Of a stretch of DNA of 64,000 bases, positions 27,057-36,577 are shown piece by piece (the stretch's first letter is position 1; every line of letters starts with the position of its first letter). Position numbers and translations under genes: made by a program. Source of the DNA: Synechococcus sp. PCC 7335 (GTDB lineage Bacteria; Cyanobacteriota; Cyanobacteriia; Phormidesmidales; Phormidesmidaceae); NCBI RefSeq assembly GCF_000155595.1, contig NZ_DS989904.1, forward strand, positions 2,101,243 to 2,165,242. The letters are read 5' to 3'. Below the pieces are notes generated by a model. That model ran no database searches, was not told the DNA's origin, and saw nothing but the letters and a program-made list of their open reading frames with translations.

Positions 27057-28535
27057 ATGTTGGCGGGTTCTATTCTTCAAAAGTTGATGCGTGAGCGACG
27101 TGAGGCTGAGGATTCAGCTCATCATGCGCCAGCAAAAGCAGGTGAAAACATTTCGAAAGTAGCAGAGGCCCAACAAGCACAGACTTCTGGTCGTACGCCG
27201 CTCAATTTTGGCGTGTACTACAAAAACACACTAGTAGCCCTGTGCCACGCCCTAGAAGACGCAGTCTTAGCAACCAAAACATCTCCTCTGATAGTGACTG
27301 CATTCCAGAAAGGAAAGTGGTACTTGCAGGAAGCAGATCGATATGCAGATCTAGCTGATACCGCTGATAGGATTGTAATTCTAGCTGCGCCTGGTGGAGG
27401 TTTTAGAGAGCATCCGACGGGCGATCGCGATAATGTGGAGCTAGTAGATCTAAGCCCAGATGATCCGGTCTCTGAAGAGTGGCACCTGATGATTATGAGT
27501 TCTAGATATAGTGCAATGGTACTGTGTCAGGAGCTGACAGAAGATGAGTATGGGCCAGAGGGTAAACCTGAGAACGACTTAGAGCGAAAATTCTATGGTT
27601 TTTGGACATTTGACCCAGCTCTGGTAAAAGAAACGATTGCAATCACCGCTGCTCATATTGATCGCTACAACCCTCAGCTGAAGGCGGAACTAGAGGAACG
27701 GTTGGCTAGTATAGATGCGCAGGCAGCCTCTAAGACAGGCGAAGTAGGTAACGTTGTCATGCGAGTTGTCGACTACCTGAAAGGGGGCGATCGCCAAGTT
27801 GAGGAAACAGAAACCTTTAAGTTCGCAGGGGCGCTTAGCCAAAATTTAGTATCCAACGAGCTTCAAGCTTATTTGCGAATGGCACAACTAGCCGATCTCG
27901 CGGATATCACGAACCCATTGGCAGCCGCAGAGGTTGCCTCCTTATGTGAGATGATGGGCCAGTTTTTGGACTTACCTGTCTGGCAGATGCAGAGGTTACG
28001 TCTAGCTAGCCTATTACACCGCATCGCACCTGCTCAGCTAGAGTCTGGAGCGATGGAGACAGAAGGAGATAGTTGCCCGCTTAATCCTGGTGCCCAGACG
28101 TTGAGAGTGCTACCGAGACTGCGGGCGATCGCGCAAATTATCGCTCATCAGCATGAGTGGTGGGATGGAACCGGGCAGCCAGCTGGGCTTTCAGGCGATA
28201 GTATCCCTGTCGAAGCGAGGATTCTAGGACTTGTTGCTGCCTTTCAGCATGCTGTTGCCTACCGCCGTCATAAGGATACTCAGCAATCTTCACCCTTAGC
28301 GCAGGATGAATGGCAGTACGTCGCAGATGCCTTTGCAGACTGTAAAGCTCAATCAGGTGAACGCTGGGATCCTAAGTTGCTAGAGATTCTAAGCTTTCTT
28401 GTCAGTGGATTGCAACAAGGCCTAAGCCTGCCGTCGATTCCGCTCAAGATGACATTGGGCGCAGGTATTATCGATCCGGACGTTGTCGACTCTTGGCCTA
28501 CCTACCAACCCGTAGAAACTCCCACTTCCAAATAA
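27057..28535 (+). CDS. DICT sensory domain protein with degenerate HD-GYP-like domain
   Basis: 492 residues. The N-terminal half (about 50-215) matches the DICT sensory domain found near diguanylate cyclases and two-component proteins (GVYYKNTLVALCHALEDAV, LIVTAFQKGKWYLQEADRYADLA, FYGFWTFDPALV). The C-terminal half (about 265-480) is built like an HD phosphohydrolase: RLASLLHRIAPAQ, IAQIIAHQHEWWDGTGQPAGL and IPVEARILGLVAAF. But the HD pair is HR, and the GYP motif reads GQP, so catalytic activity is doubtful. It probably works as a signalling protein, perhaps by binding. It ends 34 bases before the pentapeptide gene, so the two may be co-transcribed. Confidence 0.82.
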   Translation: MLAGSILQKLMRERREAEDSAHHAPAKAGENISKVAEAQQAQTSGRTPLNFGVYYKNTLVALCHALEDAVLATKTSPLIVTAFQKGKWYLQEADRYADLADTADRIVILAAPGGGFREHPTGDRDNVELVDLSPDDPVSEEWHLMIMSSRYSAMVLCQELTEDEYGPEGKPENDLERKFYGFWTFDPALVKETIAITAAHIDRYNPQLKAELEERLASIDAQAASKTGEVGNVVMRVVDYLKGGDRQVEETETFKFAGALSQNLVSNELQAYLRMAQLADLADITNPLAAAEVASLCEMMGQFLDLPVWQMQRLRLASLLHRIAPAQLESGAMETEGDSCPLNPGAQTLRVLPRLRAIAQIIAHQHEWWDGTGQPAGLSGDSIPVEARILGLVAAFQHAVAYRRHKDTQQSSPLAQDEWQYVADAFADCKAQSGERWDPKLLEILSFLVSGLQQGLSLPSIPLKMTLGAGIIDPDVVDSWPTYQPVETPTSK

Positions 28536-28569
28536 TCAAATGCAGCGTTAAAGTCTAGAATCAACCCTC

Positions 28570-29214
28570 ATGAGTCAAGCCATCGACATCGACGCTATTC
28601 GTATAGGTAAGTTAAAGCATTTGAACGGTGCTAGGATAGACGACACCGAACTTTCTGGTTGTGATCTTTCGGGCGTGCGACTTTCTGGAGCTACCTTATC
28701 TGGTAGCAACTTGAGCCGAGCTAATCTGAATCGGGCCTATTTAGAAGGTAGTAACCTAGTCGGCGCCGATCTCTCAGGTGCGGATTTGCGTGCAAACCTG
28801 TGGGGTGCAAACTTGATGCAGTGCAACTTGACTGGCGCTGATCTGCGTGGTGCTAACCTACGAGGTGCAAACCTGATGGGAGCAAATCTAACCGGCGCAA
28901 GCTTGACCGGTGCCTTTTTAAGTGGAGCGACGCTAACAGGCTGCAATCTTAAAAGCGCTGATATGCGAGGGGCCGATCTCCGTGGAGCTAATATCAGCGA
29001 CAGTAATATGAAAGGCGCAGACCTTTCTAGAGCAGACTTGCAAGGGGCTGTGCTTACTGAAGCCAATTTAGAAGAAGCCAATCTCCAAGAAACCAACTTC
29101 AAAGGCGCATCATTAGCAAGAGCGAATCTTCTGTGTGCATACCTAGAAGGTGCAATTATTGTTGGTGCAGACTTGACTGGCACCTGTAAAACGGGAACTG
29201 TCCTAGCACTGTGA
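28570..29214 (+). CDS. Pentapeptide repeat protein
   Basis: 214 residues made almost entirely of A(D/N)LxX repeats from about residue 20 to 205: SGCDLSGVRLSGATLSGSNL, RGANLRGANLMGANLTGASL and many more, about 36 units. Such sequences form a right-handed quadrilateral beta helix. There is no signal peptide or extra domain, so it is cytosolic and probably a structural or binding module. Function is not predictable. The stretch at 29134-29205 ends the coil with a short capping tail. An antisense open frame over it (28737-29183) is an artefact of the repeat composition. Confidence 0.93.
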   Translation: MSQAIDIDAIRIGKLKHLNGARIDDTELSGCDLSGVRLSGATLSGSNLSRANLNRAYLEGSNLVGADLSGADLRANLWGANLMQCNLTGADLRGANLRGANLMGANLTGASLTGAFLSGATLTGCNLKSADMRGADLRGANISDSNMKGADLSRADLQGAVLTEANLEEANLQETNFKGASLARANLLCAYLEGAIIVGADLTGTCKTGTVLAL

Positions 29215-30045
29215 TATCTTCAGCTAAATAATCGACAATCTGTCGAATTATTCAGTGGTTTTGTGCAGTATCAAATACCACACCTGTTAAGGCGACTATA
29301 GCTGCGAAGAGATAGTAAGCATTGTTCAAAGCTTACTGCTTGTGCGCTGAACATGGCCCCGCATCCTCTCATTATTGACTAGGGCTTTTGTTATGAACAC
29401 AAGCCGTGGAGGTTAATATACAACGCCTCTAAGCCAGATATAGCAAGTGTGCGGATGCATGCTAAAAGTTGTACATAAGCTATCTTTCTATACGTTAGTA
29501 GATGCCATTCCTGCAATTACTATCCTAATAGTCAATAGAGATATTGGGTCTGGTTGTCAAAGGTGCTTTTTTTAGGTCACCCAAACATAGAGATACCACT
29601 GCCAGAAGATCGCTGTCAGGAGATCAATGTTGTAGGTACAGAGGCAGCTTCATGTTGCTGCTTGTTGTAAACTGTCAAGACTCAACCAGTTCTGTCAATA
29701 CCTTCTTGTTTCACAAGTCTAGCGTGCAAGGCGTTTAGATGTCTTTCATAGCACCTGACGGATGTAAGCGCTTGTTCCTTTAGTCTAAATGCGAAGGATT
29801 TCTACATGACAGTCATCTTAGCTGCCACGCGAGTAGTGCTTAGCCTTGCATTCGTGGTGGAGGCATCCGGTAAATTACTGTGTCTTCATATTGCCGAGCA
29901 AAGCCATACATAGATTTCAACGATGCTAGTACCATTGACTCGTGGCATGTCATAACCTATGTGTGCGAGGTTACGTGTTAATTTCTATCAAGTTACGGCG
30001 TATACATTTGATTCAGGTGCATAAACAGGAATTGGACAAGAAAGT
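29215..30045. other. Long spacer before the polysaccharide cluster
   Basis: 831 bases with no supported gene. A perfect 7-bp stem (AGTAAGC...GCTTACT, 29314-29337) lies near the beginning and could end the preceding operon but has no T tract. The promoter of the polysaccharide cluster should lie in the last 300 bases. A 64-codon open frame at 29544-29738 shows no family features and is not called. Confidence 0.55.
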
Positions 30046-31194
30046 ATGAAAATCGCTTTAGTACATGATTATCTTAATCAGCGAGGAGGGGCAGAAAGGG
30101 TCTTTGAAATGTTCTGCAATCATTTCCCTGATGCTGATGTTTACACCTCTGTGTATGATCCTAAAAGTACTATTGAGCTGCGAAATCGCCTAGTCAAAAC
30201 AACTTTCTTACAGAACGTTCCAGGTGCAAAGCGCTATTTTCGTCTGTTTGCTCCACTGTATTTCCCGGCCTTTCGAGCGCTCGATCTTGAGGCTTATGAT
30301 CTCATTATCAGTAGCTCCTCTAGCTTTGCCAAAGCTGTCAAGAAGCGCCCTGATGCCCGCCACATTTGTTTTTGTCATAACGTCTCTAGGTTCCTTTGGG
30401 ATACCAAGACATATTTAGGTGGGTATCAGGAGTTTGAAGCGTTTGAACCCTTCTTGAAGCTTGTTTTTAGCTACATGAAAAGGCAAGATATCACCTATGC
30501 CGGAGAGCCAGATATCTATGTTGCAAATTCGACGACAGTCGCAAAACGCATTCGTAGCATATATAGAAAGAAGGTGCTGACAATCAACTATCCAATTAAC
30601 GACGACTGCTTTACGTTTAGTGATCAAAAAGAGGACTTCTATCTTGTTTCTTCGAGATTGCTAAGCTACAAGCGTGTAGACGTTATTGTAGAAGCTTTTA
30701 ATCAGCTAGGCTGGCCTTTACGAATTATTGGTATCGGTCCGGAGCAGCAAAGATTAGAAGCTAAGGCTGCAAGTAACATACAGTTTCTAGGTCATGTCAG
30801 CGATGATACCCGAAGGCAGCTGTTTTCAACGGCTAAATCGGTCATTGTTGCAGCCTTAGAAGACTATGGTTTAGTTCCTGTCGAAGCGAACTTCAGTGGG
30901 ACTCCTGTTATCGCTTTTGGCGCAGGTGGCGCTTTAGACACTCAGGTATCGGGTAAAACGGGTATCCTTTTTCAAGAGCAAACTGCGGCATCTTTATGTT
31001 CAGCGTTGATAGAAGCTCAGTCTGTGAAATGGGACTACGCTGCTATTCAACGTCATGCTAAAGAAAAATTCACGCGAGAAGCTTTTTTTAGAAAAGTAGA
31101 TCGAATGATCACCAACTTGGACACGTTTCTAGCAGAAGCAGAAACAGGGCAGATCAATACGTCTGCGGAGTCTTATGCATCGATGGGCTATTAG
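30046..31194 (+). CDS. Family 4 glycosyltransferase
   Basis: 382 residues, GT-B fold. N-terminal MKIALVHDYLNQRGGAERVFEMFC has the GGAE acceptor-side glycine loop; the C-terminal half has LVSSRLLSYKRVDVIVEAFNQLG and the donor-site E-x7-E-like motif ALEDYGLVPVEANFSGTPVIAFGAGGALD. It most resembles WbaZ-type mannosyl or related transferases of polysaccharide clusters. It is the first gene of the long same-strand block, 15 bases before the Wzc-like gene. The sugar donor and acceptor cannot be read from the sequence. Confidence 0.92.
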   Translation: MKIALVHDYLNQRGGAERVFEMFCNHFPDADVYTSVYDPKSTIELRNRLVKTTFLQNVPGAKRYFRLFAPLYFPAFRALDLEAYDLIISSSSSFAKAVKKRPDARHICFCHNVSRFLWDTKTYLGGYQEFEAFEPFLKLVFSYMKRQDITYAGEPDIYVANSTTVAKRIRSIYRKKVLTINYPINDDCFTFSDQKEDFYLVSSRLLSYKRVDVIVEAFNQLGWPLRIIGIGPEQQRLEAKAASNIQFLGHVSDDTRRQLFSTAKSVIVAALEDYGLVPVEANFSGTPVIAFGAGGALDTQVSGKTGILFQEQTAASLCSALIEAQSVKWDYAAIQRHAKEKFTREAFFRKVDRMITNLDTFLAEAETGQINTSAESYASMGY

Positions 31195-31209
31195 TCAGGC
31201 ATTTTATCA

Positions 31210-33462
31210 ATGGACCAGAAGTTAGGCATCTTGCAGATGGAAGTGGGTCAGGTTTATCAAAGGGGAAATATGGTTCAGCCTGTAGAGCAGGAGTTCGGAT
31301 ACGTCCAGCTTCTTAATGTCTTATTACGAAGAGGCTGGTGGGTAGTTGGTACGATTAGTCTTGCTTTGGTCACGGCTCTTCTATTCACACTTACTCGAGA
31401 TCCAATCTACCAAAGCTCAATGCAGATGATCATCGAGCCTAATTTTGAAGAGGAGCTAGATCCAGCAGAGTTAGATAGAACCCCCTCACAACGTCAAAGG
31501 GAAGAAAACCTCGCTACTCAGCTCAATCTAATGCGTAGTCGGGAGCTGCTCCAAAGGGCAGTCGACTCACTACAAGATGCTTATCCTGAACTGACGGCTC
31601 AAACAGTAAGAAGTTCTCTAAGCTTGTCGCGCGTTCAAGAAGGGGGCGATGAAACACGTATTGTCGGTATTGTTTATACCGATACTGATCCCGTTAGAGC
31701 CGAGCGTATTCTAGAAGCTCTCCAGGCTGTCTACTTAAGCTATGCGCTTGAGCGTCAAGAGCAGCGTCTCAATCAAGGATTAGGTGCTATTGATAATCAG
31801 TTTGACGAGGCTAGGCGGAGTCTATCTTCGTCACAGTCGAGACTTAAAGAATTTCGACAAAATCAAGACATCATCGATCCAGAGCGGCAGGCAACAGTAG
31901 TTACTGACTCCCTCAATAGGATCCTATCTGAGCAGCGCTCTTTAGAAACCGAATATCAAGAAGCTCTCGCTAGGTATAACACCTTACGTGAACAGATTTC
32001 GCTGTCAGAGGATAGCGCGATCGCAGCAGCAAGACTCAGTCAGTCTGCTCGATTTCAATCATTACTGAATGCACTGCAGGAAACAGAACTGGCGCTAGCA
32101 GAGCGCCGGGTTATTTATTCAGATGCCGATCCAGGTGTACAAGGTCTAGTCGCCCAGCGCCAAAACCAGCTAGAGCTTCTAAGACAAGAAGCACAGAGGG
32201 TTCTTGGCAGCGATGCTGCTGGAATTACCTCAGCTGAAAGCCTTCAGGACTTTGGGCAACTCAGTGCCTTGGACTTGAACCTAGTTCAAAATCTCGCTGA
32301 AGTAGAAAGTACGCTTGAAGGTTTAACCGCTCGCCGACAGAGCTTAGTGCAAGCGGAGCAGGAAGCTAGAGCAGAACTAGACCAATTCCCGGAGCTAATT
32401 GATAGCTACAACCGCCTAGAGCCCGAGGTTCAGACTCAGCAAACTGTCTTAGAACAGCTGCTAAGACAGCGAGAATTACTCAGTTCACAGTTGGCAAGAG
32501 GTGGGTTTAACTGGCAGGTTGTAGCTAACCCCTCTTTAGGCGTGAAGATAGGGCCAGACCATCGGAAGAATATGCTGTTAGGCGCTGTAGCTGGATTGGT
32601 CTTAGGAGGAACAGTCGCCTTTATTCGCGAAGCCCTAGACGATGTGATTCGAACTCCAAAAGATATACAGCGATTAGCTCCGGTTCCGTTGCTGGGCGTT
32701 CTATCTGACAAAAAGCCATCAGACGCTGTGAGAACACCACACTCGGTTCCGGTTTATCAACACAACGGTGAACGCTTAGAAGCTGGTTACTGGCTTTCTC
32801 TACGAGATTCTCTAGATCTCATCTACAAGAGTGTCCAACTCTATCAAACCGACGTTGCAAAGTCCTTGGCTATTACTTCGACACGCTCTGCTGAGAGTTC
32901 GTCCACACTAGCAGTAGGCTTGGCATTAAGCGCGGCTCGTATTGGTCAGCGCGTGATTATTGTGGATGCAAACTTACGCTCTTCTACGCTTCAAGAAAGA
33001 TTCAACTTCCCGGAGGGACGAGGGCTTAACGCACTATTAGATCAGCCCGCTACCAGGCTAATTCCTGTTTCCACTACGTTACTTGGAACTTCAATCGATG
33101 TATTACCAGCAACGCTTGAAGCGCATGATTCTATAAAGATATTGTCTTCGCCGCGCTTCCGCGTCCTGATTGAAGCTTTGGAAAACCGGTACGACCTGGT
33201 TATTCTTGACTCTCCACCTGTTTTAGGATCTGCAGATGTTTTAGAGATTGCGGCCTGCTGTGGTGATCTGGTATTGGTAGCTCCATTAAACCAAACCACT
33301 GAAGAGGAACTGCAAGCCTCACTGGCCGCGTTGAGTCAACTAAACAACCTAGCGGGAATAGTAGCTAGTGATGTGCCTTACCCAGCTGCAAACAGTGTTA
33401 ACACTGATACTACCTATCCGGGCAAGCTAAACTCGCAAGCGACCGAGCTATCACTCAGCTAG
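31210..33462 (+). CDS. Wzc/GumC-like polysaccharide co-polymerase with non-canonical kinase domain
   Basis: 750 residues. A membrane helix at about 43-62 and a second at about 455-472 bracket a large periplasmic coiled-coil region (roughly 190-430), the layout of Wzz/Wzc chain-length regulators. The cytoplasmic domain (about 520-740) looks like a BY-kinase: VIIVDANLRSSTLQERF (Walker A'), LVILDSPPVLGSADV (Walker B). But the Walker A, usually TSxxPGEGKST, reads TSTRSAESSST (556-566), so the lysine is Ser564 and the glycines are lost. A clustered tyrosine tail is absent. It probably regulates chain length without tyrosine kinase activity, or relies on another kinase. It is followed by an ABC exporter. 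Confidence 0.88.
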   Translation: MDQKLGILQMEVGQVYQRGNMVQPVEQEFGYVQLLNVLLRRGWWVVGTISLALVTALLFTLTRDPIYQSSMQMIIEPNFEEELDPAELDRTPSQRQREENLATQLNLMRSRELLQRAVDSLQDAYPELTAQTVRSSLSLSRVQEGGDETRIVGIVYTDTDPVRAERILEALQAVYLSYALERQEQRLNQGLGAIDNQFDEARRSLSSSQSRLKEFRQNQDIIDPERQATVVTDSLNRILSEQRSLETEYQEALARYNTLREQISLSEDSAIAAARLSQSARFQSLLNALQETELALAERRVIYSDADPGVQGLVAQRQNQLELLRQEAQRVLGSDAAGITSAESLQDFGQLSALDLNLVQNLAEVESTLEGLTARRQSLVQAEQEARAELDQFPELIDSYNRLEPEVQTQQTVLEQLLRQRELLSSQLARGGFNWQVVANPSLGVKIGPDHRKNMLLGAVAGLVLGGTVAFIREALDDVIRTPKDIQRLAPVPLLGVLSDKKPSDAVRTPHSVPVYQHNGERLEAGYWLSLRDSLDLIYKSVQLYQTDVAKSLAITSTRSAESSSTLAVGLALSAARIGQRVIIVDANLRSSTLQERFNFPEGRGLNALLDQPATRLIPVSTTLLGTSIDVLPATLEAHDSIKILSSPRFRVLIEALENRYDLVILDSPPVLGSADVLEIAACCGDLVLVAPLNQTTEEELQASLAALSQLNNLAGIVASDVPYPAANSVNTDTTYPGKLNSQATELSLS

Positions 33463-33585
33463 ATAACCGTCGGTCAGTGCTACTTTTCAGATTCCTATTC
33501 CTATGAGATTCAGTGGGTTTAAGACTAAATTAACTGAGGATAAACGTAGAAGGCTAGTTCAGCCAACATACTTCTCCAAAAACCT

Positions 33586-35478
33586 ATGAAAAATCAAGTA
33601 AGAAAGAAAAAGATTCCTTTGTTTCTACGACAGCTGATTAAAGCAACTGGTTTTTGGAAAAGCAACGCTCTGATCCTGCGTGAATTCAAGTATTTTCCTA
33701 AAATAATCTTTCTAGCAGTATTATTTACCCTGCTTGCAGCTGTTTTTGAAGGCGCTGGAATTGGTGCTATTCTCACCATTTTGACTAGCCTAATCGATGC
33801 CGACGCCCCTCCTTTGAGAACGGGAGTTAAGTGGTTTGACATTTGGGTATTAGCAGCAAATTCATCGGCTCAGACTCGACTATTTAGGGTCTCGGCACTG
33901 CTGATTTTGATGACGGCTATCAGGGCTGTCTTTACTTACTTTGCCTTTGTGTATGTTGGTATTGGTAAGCTAAAGCTAGGCTACCAGCTGCGCCTGCGAA
34001 TTTTCGAACAGCTTCAGCGACTGCCTCTAGGCTACTTCTCAAAGGTTCGTTCGGGCGGATTGCTCAATAGCATGACGAACGAGATCCAGCAGATCATGCA
34101 GGCGTTCAACTTGTTCAACGTAATGTTGATTCAGGGTTCTCTTCTACTGGTTTACCTCTGTTCAATGTTTCTGATGTCTTGGCAACTATCTCTCCTCTCG
34201 ATAGTGCTGTTTGGACTGCTATCTTATGGAGTCGCCTACCTGCTAAGAAATGTAAGACAGGCAAGTTCAGAGCGTTCTACAGCGAGTAGTCGATATGTTT
34301 CTATCTCCTTGGAGTTCATCAACGGTGTTCGAACAGTTCATGCATTCGCTGCTCATCGATTTGAACGAAAGAGATTCGACAAAAGCAATCAGGACCTGTT
34401 TGAGGCTTCAACTAAGACAGTCTCTTTGATGTCTTTAGCGGGTCCTCTAGTTGAGGGAGTTGCTAGTACAGTCATTATCGTAATGATAGTCTTAGCGGTG
34501 CTAGTACTGGTACCAGCTGGTCAGTTACAGCTAGCCTCTTTGTTAACGTTCCTGTTTGTTCTCTTTCGTGTGATGCCTCTAGTAAAAATTCTGAATGCTT
34601 CAGCTGCGGGCATCCGAAACTTCCATGGGTCATTCGAAAAGATATCTCAGGTTTTGAGGGTAGACGATAAACCTTATATACAAAACGGCTATCTGGAGTT
34701 TCCGGGGCTTGAGCAAGCTATTGTGTTCAACTCGGTTGACTTTGGCTACGAACCCTCCTCACTGGTGCTACGCAACATCAACTTGACAATAGAGAAAGGT
34801 AAAACAACCGCGTTAGTTGGCTCTTCTGGAGCAGGCAAGTCTACGCTAGCAGATTTGATTCCTCGATTTTATGATCCAACTAATGGCCAAGTATTAATTG
34901 ATGGAACTGATTTACGCAAGTTTAATATCAATTCCTACCGTCGAAAACTTTCAGTAGTTAGTCAAGATACGTTCATCTTTAATGATACAATTCGAAACAA
35001 TATTGCCTATGCGTTGGATGATGTTAAGGAGGAAGATCTCCTGCAAGCAACAAGGCTTTCAAATTCTTTAGAATTCATTCAAAAGCTACCTGAAGGCTTT
35101 AATACGGTACTTGGAGATAGAGGAGTAAGGCTCTCAGGGGGGCAGCGTCAAAGGATTGCGATCGCGCGATCACTTTTGCGGCATCCAGAAATTCTTATCT
35201 TAGATGAAGCCACTAGCGCCCTAGATTCTGTCTCAGAACAACTCATTCAAGACTCTATTGAAAAGCTTTCTGTCGGCAGGACCGTGGTAGTTATAGCGCA
35301 CCGGCTATCCACTATTGTTAAGGCCGATAAAGTTGTTGTTCTAGAAAAAGGCAAAATTGTTGAACAGGGCACTTACCAAGAACTCCTTAATCGGAAAGGT
35401 CAGCTTTGGGAGTATCACAACATGCAATTTGGATCTAATACTCCAACGGAGAGAGCACTGAAGGGTCTAGAACTTTAG
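33586..35478 (+). CDS. MsbA-like ABC exporter (fused membrane and ATPase domains)
   Basis: 630 residues. Six hydrophobic helices within residues 35-330 are followed by a nucleotide-binding domain with Walker A VGSSGAGKSTLADLIPRFYDP, signature VRLSGGQRQRIAIARSLLR, Walker B ILILDEATSALD and switch histidine in VVVIAHRLSTI. This is the architecture of lipid or lipid-linked oligosaccharide flippases such as MsbA and PglK. Position inside a glycosyltransferase-sulfotransferase cluster without a visible Wzx suggests that it moves the lipid-linked repeat unit across the inner membrane. That substrate is inference. There is 123 bases of spacer before it. Confidence 0.92.
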   Translation: MKNQVRKKKIPLFLRQLIKATGFWKSNALILREFKYFPKIIFLAVLFTLLAAVFEGAGIGAILTILTSLIDADAPPLRTGVKWFDIWVLAANSSAQTRLFRVSALLILMTAIRAVFTYFAFVYVGIGKLKLGYQLRLRIFEQLQRLPLGYFSKVRSGGLLNSMTNEIQQIMQAFNLFNVMLIQGSLLLVYLCSMFLMSWQLSLLSIVLFGLLSYGVAYLLRNVRQASSERSTASSRYVSISLEFINGVRTVHAFAAHRFERKRFDKSNQDLFEASTKTVSLMSLAGPLVEGVASTVIIVMIVLAVLVLVPAGQLQLASLLTFLFVLFRVMPLVKILNASAAGIRNFHGSFEKISQVLRVDDKPYIQNGYLEFPGLEQAIVFNSVDFGYEPSSLVLRNINLTIEKGKTTALVGSSGAGKSTLADLIPRFYDPTNGQVLIDGTDLRKFNINSYRRKLSVVSQDTFIFNDTIRNNIAYALDDVKEEDLLQATRLSNSLEFIQKLPEGFNTVLGDRGVRLSGGQRQRIAIARSLLRHPEILILDEATSALDSVSEQLIQDSIEKLSVGRTVVVIAHRLSTIVKADKVVVLEKGKIVEQGTYQELLNRKGQLWEYHNMQFGSNTPTERALKGLEL

Positions 35479-35603
35479 TAAACATACCTAGCGAAAGCTG
35501 ATAGTCAAATCACAGGTTCAAACAACCTTGATAGCTAGCTGTTAAAGCCAATCAAGCCATACACAAGCCTCGGTTAAATCCTGTCCATCTATTCGTACGA
35601 ACT

Positions 35604-36539
35604 ATGTGCGCAACCAAAGAAAAGACAAAACAGAGCGATCGCTCGATTAGCTTGTGTATTTGCACAATGAACAGACCAGAAGATCTTGAAAAATGTCTAG
35701 AAAGTGTCTTTCAAAGCAAAATCAAGCCAGATGAGGTAATTGTCAGCGACGATAGCCCCAATCCAGAACCTACCCTAGCAGTCATCGCCAAATATCCTGC
35801 TGTGATTTACCAAACTGGCCCTAGGTTGGGTTTAGGGCCGAATCGCAATGCTTGTATTCGACGAGCGCAGAGTACCCATCTCATGTTTATCGACGACGAT
35901 GTGTGCGTACCACCAGATTGCTTTGAGATTGCGTACGAGCTCATTGCACAAACGCCAGAGGCAGTCATTACTGGCTATGAAATGAAGCATAGAAGCTGGG
36001 AAGGAGAAGGCACCGTCAAGAAGATTCTGCCGCATAATGCAGATTTCTGGGGAACGATGAAAATCCCTGTGAGTGATTCAGACTGTTGTTCAGTGGTGAT
36101 GAACTCGACTATTTTCCCAACTAGTTTGTTTAAAGAAGCGTTGTTTGACGAGTGCCTACGCTATGGTTATGAAGAGCTAGATATTGCTCGTCATGCAGTT
36201 GCACTTGGTTACGAGATTGTCCATAGGGATAATCTGTGGGTTAACCACTATCAGTCTTTAGTTGATAGAGCTAGCAATTGGGATCGAGTGCTCGCATCCC
36301 AACTATATACAACCGCAAAAGCCTACTTTTTCTACGAAAAGTCAATTCCCAAAGCGCTGACCTATACATTGGTTGCCCCTTTGAAAATGACGGCTGGCTT
36401 AATTAAGCAGAAGGACCCAAAGGCTATACACAAGGGTATTAAAGCGACTATCTCAGCCTATCAGCACTTTTTTAGCCGTAAGGAAAAAGGTTTTGTTAGC
36501 AAGCGTAAAGATTACCCAATGGCCAAGGCCTCTCGATGA
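35604..36539 (+). CDS. Family 2 glycosyltransferase
   Basis: 311 residues. The GT-A start SISLCICTMNRPEDLEKCLESV and the donor motif in LMFIDDDVCVPPDC (DDD) are plain. A second acidic/GY(E)ELDIARHAVALGYE motif follows near residue 190-205, as in GT2 enzymes. The C-terminus is helical and basic, without clear membrane spans. It is probably soluble or membrane-associated. It precedes the first sulfotransferase gene by 38 bases. Confidence 0.9.
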   Translation: MCATKEKTKQSDRSISLCICTMNRPEDLEKCLESVFQSKIKPDEVIVSDDSPNPEPTLAVIAKYPAVIYQTGPRLGLGPNRNACIRRAQSTHLMFIDDDVCVPPDCFEIAYELIAQTPEAVITGYEMKHRSWEGEGTVKKILPHNADFWGTMKIPVSDSDCCSVVMNSTIFPTSLFKEALFDECLRYGYEELDIARHAVALGYEIVHRDNLWVNHYQSLVDRASNWDRVLASQLYTTAKAYFFYEKSIPKALTYTLVAPLKMTAGLIKQKDPKAIHKGIKATISAYQHFFSRKEKGFVSKRKDYPMAKASR

Positions 36540-36577
36540 CTGCTTTATAAAGAATAAACTTGGTTCGACGATGACTT

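Noticed and set aside
28737-29183. 148-codon minus-strand open frame
   Set aside because: Antisense shadow of the pentapeptide repeat; its SAP-rich composition mirrors the repeat.
29544-29738. 64-codon open frame in the spacer before the polysaccharide block
   Set aside because: No family features, ribosome binding site or coding-like composition.
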